NCBI GenBank assembly: GCA_036571765.1
Contig: BROE01000011.1
Location: 6,942,716-7,006,715 of the forward strand
DNA from: Plecoglossus altivelis
Lineage: Eukaryota; Chordata; Actinopteri; Osmeriformes; Plecoglossidae
Length of the DNA stretch: 64,000 bases
Direction of reading: 5' to 3'
The translations under genes were made by a program, and so were the position numbers. The notes below the pieces were generated by a model. It did not search any database, was not told the origin of the DNA, and saw only the letters and a list, made by a program, of their open reading frames with translations. Below, piece by piece: positions 37,178 to 48,771 of this stretch; the stretch's first letter is position 1, and each line of letters starts with the position of its first letter.

Positions 37178-37273
37178 CATAAACTATCTTTTCATCCATA
37201 CTCCACCACCTGCAAAACACAATATATGGAGTGTTTTGCAGGTGGTGGAGTACGGATGAGAAGAGAGTTCAAA
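37178..37273. repeat. Long inverted repeat (hairpin), about 43-base arms
   Basis: The inner arms 37192-37220 and 37231-37259 are complementary at 28 of 29 positions (key sequence ctccaccacctgcaaaacac). They flank a 10-base loop, aatatatgga. Complementarity continues outward to about 37178 and 37273 with a few mismatches. No other element explains it. Confidence 0.9.
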
Positions 37274-38183
37274 GTAGACGTTTTAATAATTTACTATGTA
37301 CTTACATCATCCATCTGTCCCTCCAGCTGCCTTGTCTTTAAACATGATGTAGATCCGCCTTCTAGTCGCCCATTTTTGCTTCTGATGTTTGTAAGATGGC
37401 TACAAAGTGTGTGTTATATACAAACACACATATATAACACTGTTACAAAACTGTTTTAAACACATTGAAAACCAGATGGTGGCAAATACTGTGCATTTCA
37501 GTTATAAGCAGAAGCATCTAAAAATCGAATTAAGTCATTATTCCAACTATGCTGCTGGGAAGGTTTCGAGGACAGTTTTACCGTGGAAGGTTTTTAGTCT
37601 AGTATTCAAATCGACAGAATTTGATACATTCAAAATGTAGGAGTGGCAGTTCTTGAATCCTCATAATACTCTACCGTTTGAGTGATTACACGATACATGT
37701 TTTGCTGAAAATATTGCAATTGATTTATCACTTATCATTTGTTAAATAGTGTTGGACATTTGTATATTGACCTGTATTTGTATTCAGGATTATATACAAA
37801 GATATGGAGAATGAAACTGAAGCAAATTGCTGCATTTTTTATTCATTCATGTAAAGACTTTGGTGGCCAAAGAAAGCATGTGTTATTCTTGTTCTCTCAT
37901 GAAATACTGATTCTCGTAAAAATCATTCCAACTTCAAAGTGGAAGTTCGGAGGTTTTGCAATGCTATCTACTGTTATGTTTTTAGGTTATGATGGACAAT
38001 CAGAAGAGAACTGTGGCCAGTGTTGTTGTGAAACAAGCTATTCTGAGACACGTACAACTGGTGTTGGTGATTTGAGGGACTTTTGAAGGATGTCACAAAA
38101 TAAAATCCTGTATGTCAACGCTTCCCCTGTCTATTTCTTCAGAACGTGTTGTCCATCATTACATTTGACCAAGCAAGCACACC

Positions 38184-41179
38184 ATGTCCGAGATATTATA
38201 TTCTGATGTTAAATTCAAAACAAGAGACAATGCTAAGAATGAAGATAATGGTAAGCTCCAAATATTGCATTTTTTTTGAACAAGCATGCGACATTACGTG
38301 GTCATATTAAATTGTTCAAATTAACTGTCGATTACTGCTATTTTGAATATATATTTCACATGCTTACACAATATCTGCATTGTATATTGTGACCAGCACA
38401 ACCCTTACACAATGTTAAGGCTTAGTTGAAATGTTTTGAAGTATTTGTTTCAAATAACGTTACTGGTGTCTGGTTAAGACCACGTTAGATAAATTTCACA
38501 TGGTGTCAGAAATCTACCAATTCCTTTAGCTAACCAGGATGGAACATGCATATATAAGATGGAATGCTTGAGTTTTCATTGACTCATGGTTGCTTCTGTA
38601 TTGGAGGTACGTTGTCCACTTGCAAGGACACTATATACTCCGAGATCAAATCAAACAGACATGATCAAAACCAGTCCTCCGATGGTGAGTAACTTTAAAT
38701 GTTACCCAAAGATGAATGTGTGCTTGTATATGTGAGTGTATTTGATAGTGTGTGTGTGTGTGTGTGTGTTTAAGTGTAAGTAAGTATATGTGACATATGT
38801 GGACAAGAGCCACGTTTTCTGAGGGAAGCTATCTGTCATGTGACAGAATAACTGACAAAGGTAATGGAAAACAACTTACCTTAAAAACAAAAAATTTAAC
38901 TAACAAAGACATTTTTATTAATATTCACATTTCTATGACAGGCCCATACATCTCTTATGTTTGACACGTCAGTTATACAATACTATTGTATAACTACAGT
39001 CTGTATAAGAACAGACACAAAATCAACAGAATTTTATGAATGTGGACTAAGACCCACTGCAGTGCAGGCCTCCCCAGACTGATTGTTGCACTGGAATGTT
39101 GGATTACAACATGCACATTGACATTCTTAGTTGATTGCTGTGTACAATTACTTGTAAACATAACTGTATGGGACCTATCTATATGTACTCCAAAGACAAA
39201 TAATCAAACATACTGTGTCCTTCAGCTGGTAACACCAGCTCCCAGCAGCAGGTAGAGTCAAAGGTCATCCCAGGAGGTCCCGACCCTGTAAGAGTGGCTC
39301 TGGTGGTCCTCTGTGTTCTCCTGATGGGTGCTGTCATCACTCTCCTGGTTCTCTGTGAGTAGGACTGGAACTGTTTCATTCATTCCACAGGTTATAGAAG
39401 CTCAGGAAATACTTATACTGTACAGAAATAAGACATGGCATTCATGTAGCCCTCAATCCAAGAAAGCTAAATGTTTGGATGATTGAGGCTTTCATGGACA
39501 GTTCGTGATCCATCCCCAGAGAACTCACTGAAATCAAGCTAGACACAAACACATACACAATGTCAAACTAAATGTTGCTCAATTCCAAAGTGGGGAGGGC
39601 CTTAACCACTGGCTCGTGGTTTGCTGAGTATACCACCGCTTGAGGATTTACCTCAGAGGCCTGGGTCCGAATCTGGTCCAGGCCCTTTCCTGCATGTTCT
39701 ACCCACTCTTTCCCCTTCATTTCCTGTCATTCTTCACCTTACATACGAATGAAGCAGAACTGCTCTAAAATATAAAAGAACCTTCTTATACAGGCAAACA
39801 AGCTTTTCAGAATGAGTCTCGCAGCAATATGCATTACATGCATGACCAGAACATATGAAGGGTATAGCTCAGCGGTTAGAGCTATACATTGCTGTAGATA
39901 AAAGCATCTTCTAAATTAATACATTACCACGGTACTCTTGACATTAAATGAAAAAAATATTCTAAACAATAACTAATATGAATGTTTATGAAATAGATAC
40001 AACAATTAAAAGTGAAGCTCTACAAGCCAAACATCTTTTAAATACGAGTAAAGCCCTGATAGAGAGAAATCACACAGGTCAGTAACTTTTTTGAGTTTTT
40101 TTGTGAGTGTTACATTGTTATACTGCATTAAATACTGATGTTAACGTATCAATAAAGGAAGGAACTATTTGTTATTCACAGTTTACAAGCTTTTAGAAAA
40201 ATGTCAGTTGACACTGAAGGAAAACAAATGTCCAACTGATGTTAATGAAGGTGAGACCTCATGCAGGATGTTTTCCCCAGGACACTCACTGTATCACCAC
40301 GTCATCATTTTTTCATAAGGGGATATGAAGTTGTCCCATACTAGTCAGCCCATGAATGTCAAATGTCTGTGTCCAGATTGCACAAAGGATCCCAAATGTG
40401 GCCTTGACTGGAAGCCCTTTGATGGAAAATGCTACTACTTCTCCTCTGATGCGAAGAACTGGACTGAGAGCAGAGATGCATGCATCTCCAGCGGAGGTCA
40501 CCTGGTCATCATTGAGAGTGAAAAGGAGCAGGTATGTTTCCATTGACTCGCTATGATGACAGATGATGGATGGACTGTAATCAATGCAATCACAGGTACA
40601 TTTGACTTGCTAAACAACCTCCATTAGAATTGCGCAAAACCAATAACACATTCAAATGATTTAAAACAAACTTCTGCAAATGGATGATGCAATATACAGC
40701 CGAATTAACCTTTACATTGTGTTAAGGAGTTCTTGGTAAAGGAACTGGTACACAAAATGAACTCTGACCAACTAGAAAACAAGTTCTGGATCGGGCTGAC
40801 TGACCAGCAGGATGAGAACACTTGGTTGTGGGTGGACAATACAAAACTTAAGAAAAGGTTGGGTCAGTCTCGTAGTCTTCAAATATACATGTTGTTTGTA
40901 CTTTTACAGTACAGGTGTGACCATAAACTTGAAACATTCACTTTGATAAAGCGGTTCTTACGTTTGTATTAATTAATACAAACAAATGAATTAATAATCA
41001 ACTGTGTTCCATTATGCAGCTATTGGATAAGTAGACAACCTGATGACTGGAAAGGAGAAAATGAGGATATGACAGATGGTGAAGACTGTGTTAGAATGGG
41101 GGAAAAGACAGAAGTCAAAGACTCTTGGTATGATACATCTTGCTCAAAACTTCAAAGGAGAATATGCGAGGCAAGATAA
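38184..41179 (+). CDS. Type II C-type lectin receptor with ITIM/ITSM-like tail
   Basis: Eight exons: 38184-38250, 38607-38684, 39226-39354, 39997-40077, 40182-40250, 40377-40531, 40727-40857, 41020-41179. They join in frame to 870 nt (289 residues). The cytoplasmic tail has SEILYSDVKF (ITIM form I-x-Y-x-x-V) in exon 1 and TIYSEI (ITSM form T-x-Y-x-x-I) in exon 2. Exon 3 carries one membrane helix (VALVVLCVLLMGAVITLLVL) after a stretch containing Arg. Exons 4-5 form a stalk with NTS and NHT glycosylation sites. The lectin domain starts CGLDWKPFDGKCYYF (exon 6), continues FWIGLTDQ (exon 7) and ends SCSKLQRRICEAR. QPD in RQPDDW suggests galactose-type binding if Ca2+ is bound; WYD replaces the usual WND. 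AATAAA lies at 41322. It resembles fish immune lectin-like receptors, and the exact orthologue is unknown. An alternative exon 6 acceptor near 40320 would add about 19 residues. Confidence 0.87.
39595..39790 (+). repeat. tRNA-derived SINE in lectin intron 3
   Basis: A B-box-like gggtccgaatctggtccagg is followed by ccctttcctgcatgttctac, ccactctttcccc, ttcatttcctgtcat and a tail ataaaag. This is a common fish SINE body and 3' layout. The A box region is decayed. Confidence 0.7.
39855..39925 (+). repeat. Short SINE, head joined to tail
   Basis: gggtatagctcagcggttagagc looks like a tRNA A box. It runs almost directly into gtagataaaagcatcttctaaattaata, a SINE 3' tail. The B box and anticodon arm are missing, so it is not a tRNA gene. 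Confidence 0.55.
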
Positions 41180-41301
41180 ATGAAGCAATATACCTGAGTA
41201 AAACCTAATAGATACATATTTCAAGTTTCTTTGTCTACATTAGTGATTAAATGAACATCTTATTACCCTTGTGCAACAAAAATGTTAAAGGGTAAAAAGT
41301 T

Positions 41302-41307
41302 TTTATT
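41302..41307 (-). terminator. zmym4: Poly(A) signal AATAAA on the minus strand (candidate zmym4)
   Basis: Minus-strand AATAAA lies about 600 bases past the zmym4 stop. It is only 15 bases from the plus-strand AATAAA of the lectin gene (41322-41327). No closer minus-strand signal was seen between 41330 and 41900. Confidence 0.4.
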
Positions 41308-41321
41308 AAAAACAAAATAGT

Positions 41322-41327
41322 AATAAA
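41322..41327 (+). terminator. Poly(A) signal AATAAA of the lectin receptor gene
   Basis: First AATAAA downstream of the lectin stop codon (about 145 bases), followed by AT-rich sequence. Confidence 0.65.
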
Positions 41328-41899
41328 GTTTTCAACCAAACACAACCTGGAGCCTTCTGTGAGTTGAGACCGTTATAAAAGACGTTTGTTCCTGTTATCA
41401 GTCCAAATAAACAACTTGTGAATCCTACAGCACAGGTATGGCATCAAGCTTATAGGGTATTGTCTCTTTCATCATTGATAATAAAACTATCAAAGTTTGA
41501 ATAATGTCAATACATAAACTACAGCTCATATGAAATTAAGTTGAATCGAAGATGTTGAAACTTCATTTTATGAACATCATGACAATACCTTTGAATAATA
41601 TTTTGTGGTTAATTTGTTGTTCAGACTAATGTCACTCCAGTAGTCCTCAAAAACCACTCTGATCCTCCAGTTGCAGCATGGAAATTGAGAGCTGAAGACT
41701 CTCCATATCCTCGCTGGGCAGCAGCTTCATACTGGGTGGTGCACACACTTACACCCCCTCTGCTTCCAAACCTGAGGATCGCCACAGTCCAACATCCAGT
41801 CCTTTCTGAACAGCATGTACAGTATTTGTATGTAAACAAGATGTGTGTGTGTGTGTGTGAGCAGCTGGTCAGTCATGATGTCCTCTCCCATCACAGTGG

Positions 41900-44800
41900 T
41901 CAGTCTGAGTCATCACCAGCCTCTAAAGCTGGAGGGGAGGACGCCTCGCCCTCCATCCTCTCCTCCTCTCTTCCTTCCTCTGACCTCAGATGCATCTCTC
42001 GGACAGTGAGGATGCGCGTGAGCATGGTTTCCATGGTGGCATCGTCGAGGGGTGTAGAGGAGAACCACAGGGGGCTGTTGGGAACACAGGAGCGTTCTGG
42101 GTGGAGGTAGAACACGTTGGTCCTCTGCTTTACTGATTCTGAACTGGAGGGAGAAGAGACGCTCAAACTGCTGTTGTGGTTTTTACAAAAAAGGCTTTGT
42201 GAGGTAGCAGGAAGGGAGTGAGTGCATGTCTGTCTGTGCTTGCATCCCTCACCACTTTAAGAGGTAGAAGTCGTAGAGTCGTACAGGACAGCGGAGCGGG
42301 TTCTCATTGTTCTCTACCATCTCCAGGATCTTCTCCTTCTCCTCCCTCTTCCTCTTTGCTGTCACTCCTTCTGCTTCTGGAACATTGACATGGATTATTC
42401 ACCCATAATGTGTTCTATAGCATATGGGACACGTCATAAAGGGCAAGACTCCGTGAAACAGAAACAAACAGTGTGTATCCATGTTCAACAAGTTTACCTT
42501 GCAAAACAAATGATGTGCTGCATCATGAATTGAAATCATGATCAAATAAAAAGGATAGTGGTAATACCAGCGGGCTGATCCTTGAAGGAGAGAGGCGGGT
42601 AGAAACGCAAGAAGTTGGTTTTGGAGCCGTCGAAGCTGGAGCGAGTGCAGCGCATGACGTGGCCAAAGGAGAGCTGGCGATGCTCTGCAGGCGAGCGGAA
42701 GTGGAAGTACTTGGTGCAGAAGAAGAGGAGGGTGTTGAGCAGCACAATGGGGGAGTAGGCCCCAAGCTGCTTACATTCCCACAGGTACTCCTCCTCCACC
42801 CTAGAGTGGATGTAGCCTGTGGGGGGTGGGGGGGGGGGGGGGGTCACGCACTCCTCCATATTTTACACAAAAGAAAGGTTGATAGTGCGTGTGTTTGCGC
42901 GTGTTTGTGTTTACCACTGTCTGTTATGGTGGGTTTAAAGTCCTTCAGCAGCTTAGTGATCTCCGTGGTGAACTTGCTGTAGAACAGATCGGTGAAGATG
43001 TTCTCCAGGCGGGAATTTTCAAACAGGTACTGCGGAGTGAGATGGGGTGGGTTACGAGCCGCTGACGGCAACGCCAAAGCAGCATGGCTGCCTGCTGAGA
43101 AGTCTTACCTGCTGCAGCCCCAGGCACAGGTAGAACAGGCTGTCTGGGGAGTAGCGCTGTCCGTTGGGCCGCTGCACCTCACTGATGAAGTGACAGAGGC
43201 CGAAGCTTAGTTCAGCTGTGGTGCACTTGAGCACGTCCTCCTTCAGGACCATAGGCCGCGCTGGGACCAGAAACAACACAATGGTTAGGCTACGGTCTCA
43301 ATAGGACCAAGCTGGAATCCATGGACAGAACAGTGATTGGGAAGTAAAGGGATGTTTGGGTGTGCGTGGTGCTGTTGCAGATACCCTGAGGTGAGTGTTG
43401 TGACTACACAGCTGTACCAAAAGGACCGTGTTCATTTTAGGACATCATCGGATCTTAGACTCGGGTGTCACACGAAAAAGCAGCATCTCAGACCAAAAGT
43501 CGTCAGTTTTAGGTGAAACGGCGCCGGAGCAGCCGAAAAGTCAGTCTCAGGAAAACCTCTGTCATCTTCAGACAAAAAAGCACCAGGTTTCATTAAAAAA
43601 GTCATCAGTCTCAGACCATTTTTTTGACAAAAAGTCTATGAATGTCAAGTGTCAGAACAAACGTTGTCAGTCTCGGTAAAATCTCCCTCAGCTGCCACCG
43701 CTTCAACCCGCTTCAGCGTGAGCATTGTCCAGAAACATGGAAGGTTATTAGACTCTTTATTCAAATGGTAATCCAATTGAAAATGCAAATGACAATTTTG
43801 TTTTTATCATTATGAATACAATGTTGAGGGCATACCTCTTGCAAGCATTTCATATTGACAAGGTTATATTTGACTATTTAAATGGCAATGCATTTTTCAA
43901 AAGGCAATTCAATATGGGGCAGCAAGACAGCACCCTCAGTATATTGCATACACATATATTAACTCTCTTTCTGGTGTCAAATTCGAATGGAAATGCAAAC
44001 TGTCAGTGTCTCGTCATGGCAGGTCTGTGTTTGAGTCTGAGATCTGAGGATGTCGTAAAATGAACACTGTACAACAGACAGTGAGTGTGAGAGTGGATGC
44101 AGAAGTTGGGTAGTTAAGTAGTTAAGTACTTAAGTACTTCAGACTCACAGCCAAACCGAGGGGCAGGTTCCAACTCTGGCCTGGAGTTCCTCCATTGCAC
44201 CCATCTCTTCCAGGCGTCCACCCCGTACATGGGCTGCAGCCTGGGGGGCTCCGTGGCCCCCACCTCCTCCTGCGCCCCGCTCGGTGACGCCACTGCGGGC
44301 GACGCCTCCTTGATGGCGGACGCCCGTGTTTCATGACACTTCTAGGAGAAGTAACAGAAGTGCAGATCTTTTGGTTAGTGACACACTGAGGAAGTGTTTT
44401 ATTGGTGACTGTGCTTAAAACTGTGTATGTCTAATTGTATCCTTCTTCCATGTTGTACTGCAGTAAACTGACACAAGTGTTGCAGTCAGCAGTAAAACTG
44501 AATTCTCAAATGTAAGCAGAAAAACTCAATTTTCTTTGTTGTTCGAATGTTACAAAATAGTTTGAATGCATAAATATGCCACGTTCCAAAATACCACCAG
44601 TACAGACAGACAGTCTCCTCGTCAACACCTCAGTTAGGGTACTCAAGCACGACACTTTTCCTTTGTCTTGTGCACTACAGTTAACTTAGTTGTGTTTGAC
44701 AAAAAGAGAGAAATACAAATGTACCCTTTTCTTCTGCTGAACCTTCCTGCGGGGTCTTTGACGTGGTGGTGAGCGGGGGGCATGAGGGCTGGGGGGTTGC

Positions 44801-47800
44801 TTGGCCTGGTGTCTCCAGTGTGCCATCAACTCCAATGTTTCTGGCAACAACAAAATCCACAAAAGGTTACTCTTATTATCTAAATGACTTTAGAAAATCT
44901 CCCATGTAGCCCTAGGGACTAAGACAACTCCCTTCTCCATTCTCTCACCAATGGGGAAGTCAGACTCGATGTCCAGGACAGGTGGTGGGGCTGGGGGATC
45001 TGGCTGGCCGACAGGGATGTCCACTTTTGATAAAGGTGTCTGGCTGGCGAAGGTCGGATTGGAGGGGGGGGCGTTGGGGGCACACTCATCCTGCCAGTTG
45101 TGGAGGAAGCTGGTGATATCATCAGTGTTCAGGTCCTCACTGCAGTTACTCACCCGGTCTGATCAACAACAAAGCCCAAGAACACTTTGAGATGTGGGCT
45201 TGGGGGTCCAACAAGATGGAGAGGAGATTGAGGCTAAAACAGTAAAAGGGGAAGGAATATTCACCCTCTTGTATGGGTGCAGGGGCCTGACAGGGCGCTG
45301 GCCTCTCCTCCTCTCCGTCCTCAGCCACCATCTCGGCCATCAGAAGGATGTCCGCTTCAAACGGGTTGGAGGGGATCTTCTCCTTGATCTCCAGGATGGT
45401 CTCCACGATGCTCTCTGCGTTGTCAAGGGTAACCGGCAGGAACATGGGCACAGGCACCTAAGAGGGCAGGGGAGAAGGGGATAAGCTAAGTCAAAGTCAA
45501 GTCATTCCATCTCGGAACAACAAACTGTATACATGAGAACTTGTGATTAGAAACACAAGCGCTTCTTCCCCCCCAAAAAGAGAATAAAAACAACGTGCTC
45601 ATTATCTAGAAATCAGGCACACAAACTAACTGTAAAGACAAGGGAGCATCCGTAACAGGCAAATGTTTATGGATAGCTGATTTATCTTTAGGTCTTTGCT
45701 GTTATATGTTCTGGTTGGTCTTTTTTCTCTCTCTCCTCAATCTCATTCAGGTGCCATATGTGTTTGAAACATTAGATAAGGAGCGATGTCCACATGTTTT
45801 TGTGGGTTATTTGGAGTAGGCATTTAGCCCTAAATCTCCACCATTAGCAATTGTGTTTACTGTGATTACTGTGTTGTTGTACTCCCAACAAATGACTCAC
45901 CCCCACACTTCAATGTGAGGTATTGAGTGACAGAGATGTGGGAGGGGCTTACCGGTATGGGGAATCCCACAGGCTTGGGGGCGTACTGGGCATAGAGGTT
46001 CATAGGGATGGGCACGTACACTGGTACTGGGATGGGCAGCACTATCACCTTGGGGTACCTCTCATCTGTGGAGCCGTATGCACACGGTAACATAATGACA
46101 TGTCTCTTCAGCCCGTGGAAAGTGAAAGGGTTCACTGAAGCGTTTGTACATGTAATTAACTGCAAAGCAGCGCTACCATAACCTTACAACTAAGGTTTAA
46201 GTCAGAAAAGGGGTGTATCTTCATGAATATGTCACCTGTCTGAGACTCGGAGTTGACCGTTTGGGGTTTGCAGACGATGCCCTTGTTCTGGACCATGGGC
46301 TTGCAGAGCAGAGCCTTGTTCTTCAGAATCCTGGGGGGCGCGGCAGGAGGGGCACGAGCCATGTCTGTCTGTGTGCTGGCCTACACCAAACCAGACCGTT
46401 ACTGTACTGTATTGTTACTGTAGAGATTTGTCGGTCACATTACATTCCTGCCCCCCCCCCTCAACATTTGTGCTTTAAATAGTGGATTGATTGCTAAAAC
46501 GAAAGAAAAAGTCTGACAAGCTAGTGGAAAAATTGCGCTTCATGGTTTTGTCTGCTTGTAACTTACATTTCCCACAATTTTCATGAAAGAACCAGGAACA
46601 GCTCCTGTAGAGAGTCGAACAAAACCAATAGACAGGAAGTTGACAGAGTCAGCGATGTCGCAATATCAATGAGTAAGAGATTTCGTTTTAGTTTAGTTTT
46701 TGGGTGAAAGGACCTTGTAGGGCAATGCTGGCTGTGGTGATGGGCTGCTTCGTGGGTGCAGTAGCGAGTGAGACCACATTAGCGATGACAGGAGTGGACC
46801 TGCAAGTCACTGTGGTGCCTCCTACAGGAGCTATAGATACAGGCACTAAAGGAAAATTACGAAAAGAGAGGTGATGAGGAGGTGTATAGAGAAGTAAGAG
46901 GAGGAGTGCAAGGAGAAGCAAGAGAGATGATTCAAATGAGGAGGATGAAGAGGAGGAGGGGGGAGGGAAAGGAAGAAGAGGATAGAAATTAAACAAGGAA
47001 GAGGAGAGGAGTAAAAAATAAAAGGAAACTAACTGTGTTAGGTGTAATAACAATAGCTCAAATAGCTTATCCCGAACATGTGACTAAATGAGACAAGAAC
47101 ACTGTTTGAGGCAAGGGTTCTGTTTTAGCCCTACCTTTGGTTTGGTTCTGGTTCTGGCTAAGGTTCTTCTGGAAGCAGAACTGCAGAACACACTGGAGGT
47201 CACAGAAGTGCTTGACCTCACCCACCATGTGTAGCGTCTCCAGCAACTTCCCCTGGCGCCCGCACAGGTCACACTTCGCCACCTAAAGGTCAGAAATAGG
47301 AATGCCATGTTAAGGAGCTGTATGTGTGTTTATAACCCAGAGAAATATTTAAAGAGTGTTTCTGTGTATGTATGTCAGGCAGGACAACATCTCACTTGGC
47401 AGAAGAGCATGGTGTACTTCGACCTGCACGCCCCAGAGCAGAAGTCCTTGTTCTTGCCACCAAACTGCCCTGTAACCAGCTTCTGGGAGGTGGAGGCACA
47501 GAAGGAGCAGACGTGACAGTAGCGACCCCAGAGCTTGCCTAGGTCCAGGTTATACAGCAGCTTACAGCCTGGCAGGAGGAAGAATGGTTGGGTTTGTAAC
47601 AAAAGCCATTTCCAATATACCCCATTACCATCAGAAGGAATCGACAGCTGCATCAAAAATGCTGTATTTACTTGAATATATTCAAAGTAAATCTAGGTAA
47701 ACTAACATGATGCACAGGACAAGTAAACAGTGTGATCAGGAGCCATGGTGGGTTTTTTTAAATACCTTCACTGCAGAAGGAACAGTCTTTGGAGTTGATC

Positions 47801-48719
47801 CTCCTGACTTCATGAATAACCTTTTCGATCTTGCAGTACGTACATCGATCCATCACAAAGTTGGTCTTCTTGCACTCGTCAGAGCACTCAGGGCCACATA
47901 GGAACATGAACTTGTCCTGAAAAGATCAACAAACACTTGAGTTTAGGGATGTGCAGCATGTCAAATGTTGTCATCAATCATTGCTGTCACTTGCGAAGAC
48001 TTGATACTTGTTTTGTTTTTAGCCATAAAGTAAGTGTTTGTCTGTACATGTCCCAAAATGAAAATACAGAAATAGAAGACAAACCTTGAATTGAAGCATC
48101 TCAGGCTTAGTAGTGTATAAGCAGTGACACTGGAAGCACGGCAGCTTGACGGCTCCCTGTGCTGTGGCAGGTGCCGTCTGGCTGGTCTGTGATTGGATAG
48201 GGGGTGCAGGAGGTGGGGTGGGCTTTTGGATAACATTCCCTGGGTTCTGCTCATTGCTCTTGTTGAACTGGTCCTAAAAGATCAGAGGAAACCATATGAA
48301 CACAGCATGGAGTGTAAAGAGGTGTGTATTAGTGCCTGCACGTGTTCCAGCATACCTGGAAAGCGAGGACGCAGGTGAGGTTGCAGAAGTTCCTGATGGA
48401 GGAGTCAGACATGGCGAGGTGGAAGGCGGGCACTGCCTTCTGTTTGCAGTAGCTGCACTTCACCAGTGCACCTGTGAAGGAGGGCGAAGAAGAGAAAGGA
48501 AGAGGGTTGATTTGTGGATTTTACATTCTCAAATACAGGCAAACACTTGGCTGGGGAAACATGAAGCACACACACATGCAAGGGCTGTCCATCAGAAGAA
48601 TTCCTTCTCTGACTTTTTCCTCGCTGTCCCACCCTTCCTAGGGTAGACAGGAGGAGTGGACAGCCACTTCAACAGGGCTCTGGGGACCCAGTCTAAAAAC
48701 TTACCTAATCCTGGCCAGG

Positions 48720-48771
<52 letters not shown>

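Larger units (their letters stand above)
35901..38183. other. Intergenic DNA between ak2 and the lectin receptor gene
   Basis: AT-rich, no supported gene. It contains a LINE 3' end (36500-36740), a long near-perfect inverted repeat (37178-37273) and a 115-codon plus-strand open frame (37739-38086) with no recognisable features. Confidence 0.5.

Noticed and set aside
37739..38086. Plus-strand 115-codon frame upstream of the lectin gene
   Set aside because: AT-rich, no recognisable domain, no splice signals, and not in continuity with lectin exon 1.
39855..39925. tRNA gene
   Set aside because: Only an A-box-like head is present, followed directly by a SINE tail; no anticodon arm or B box.
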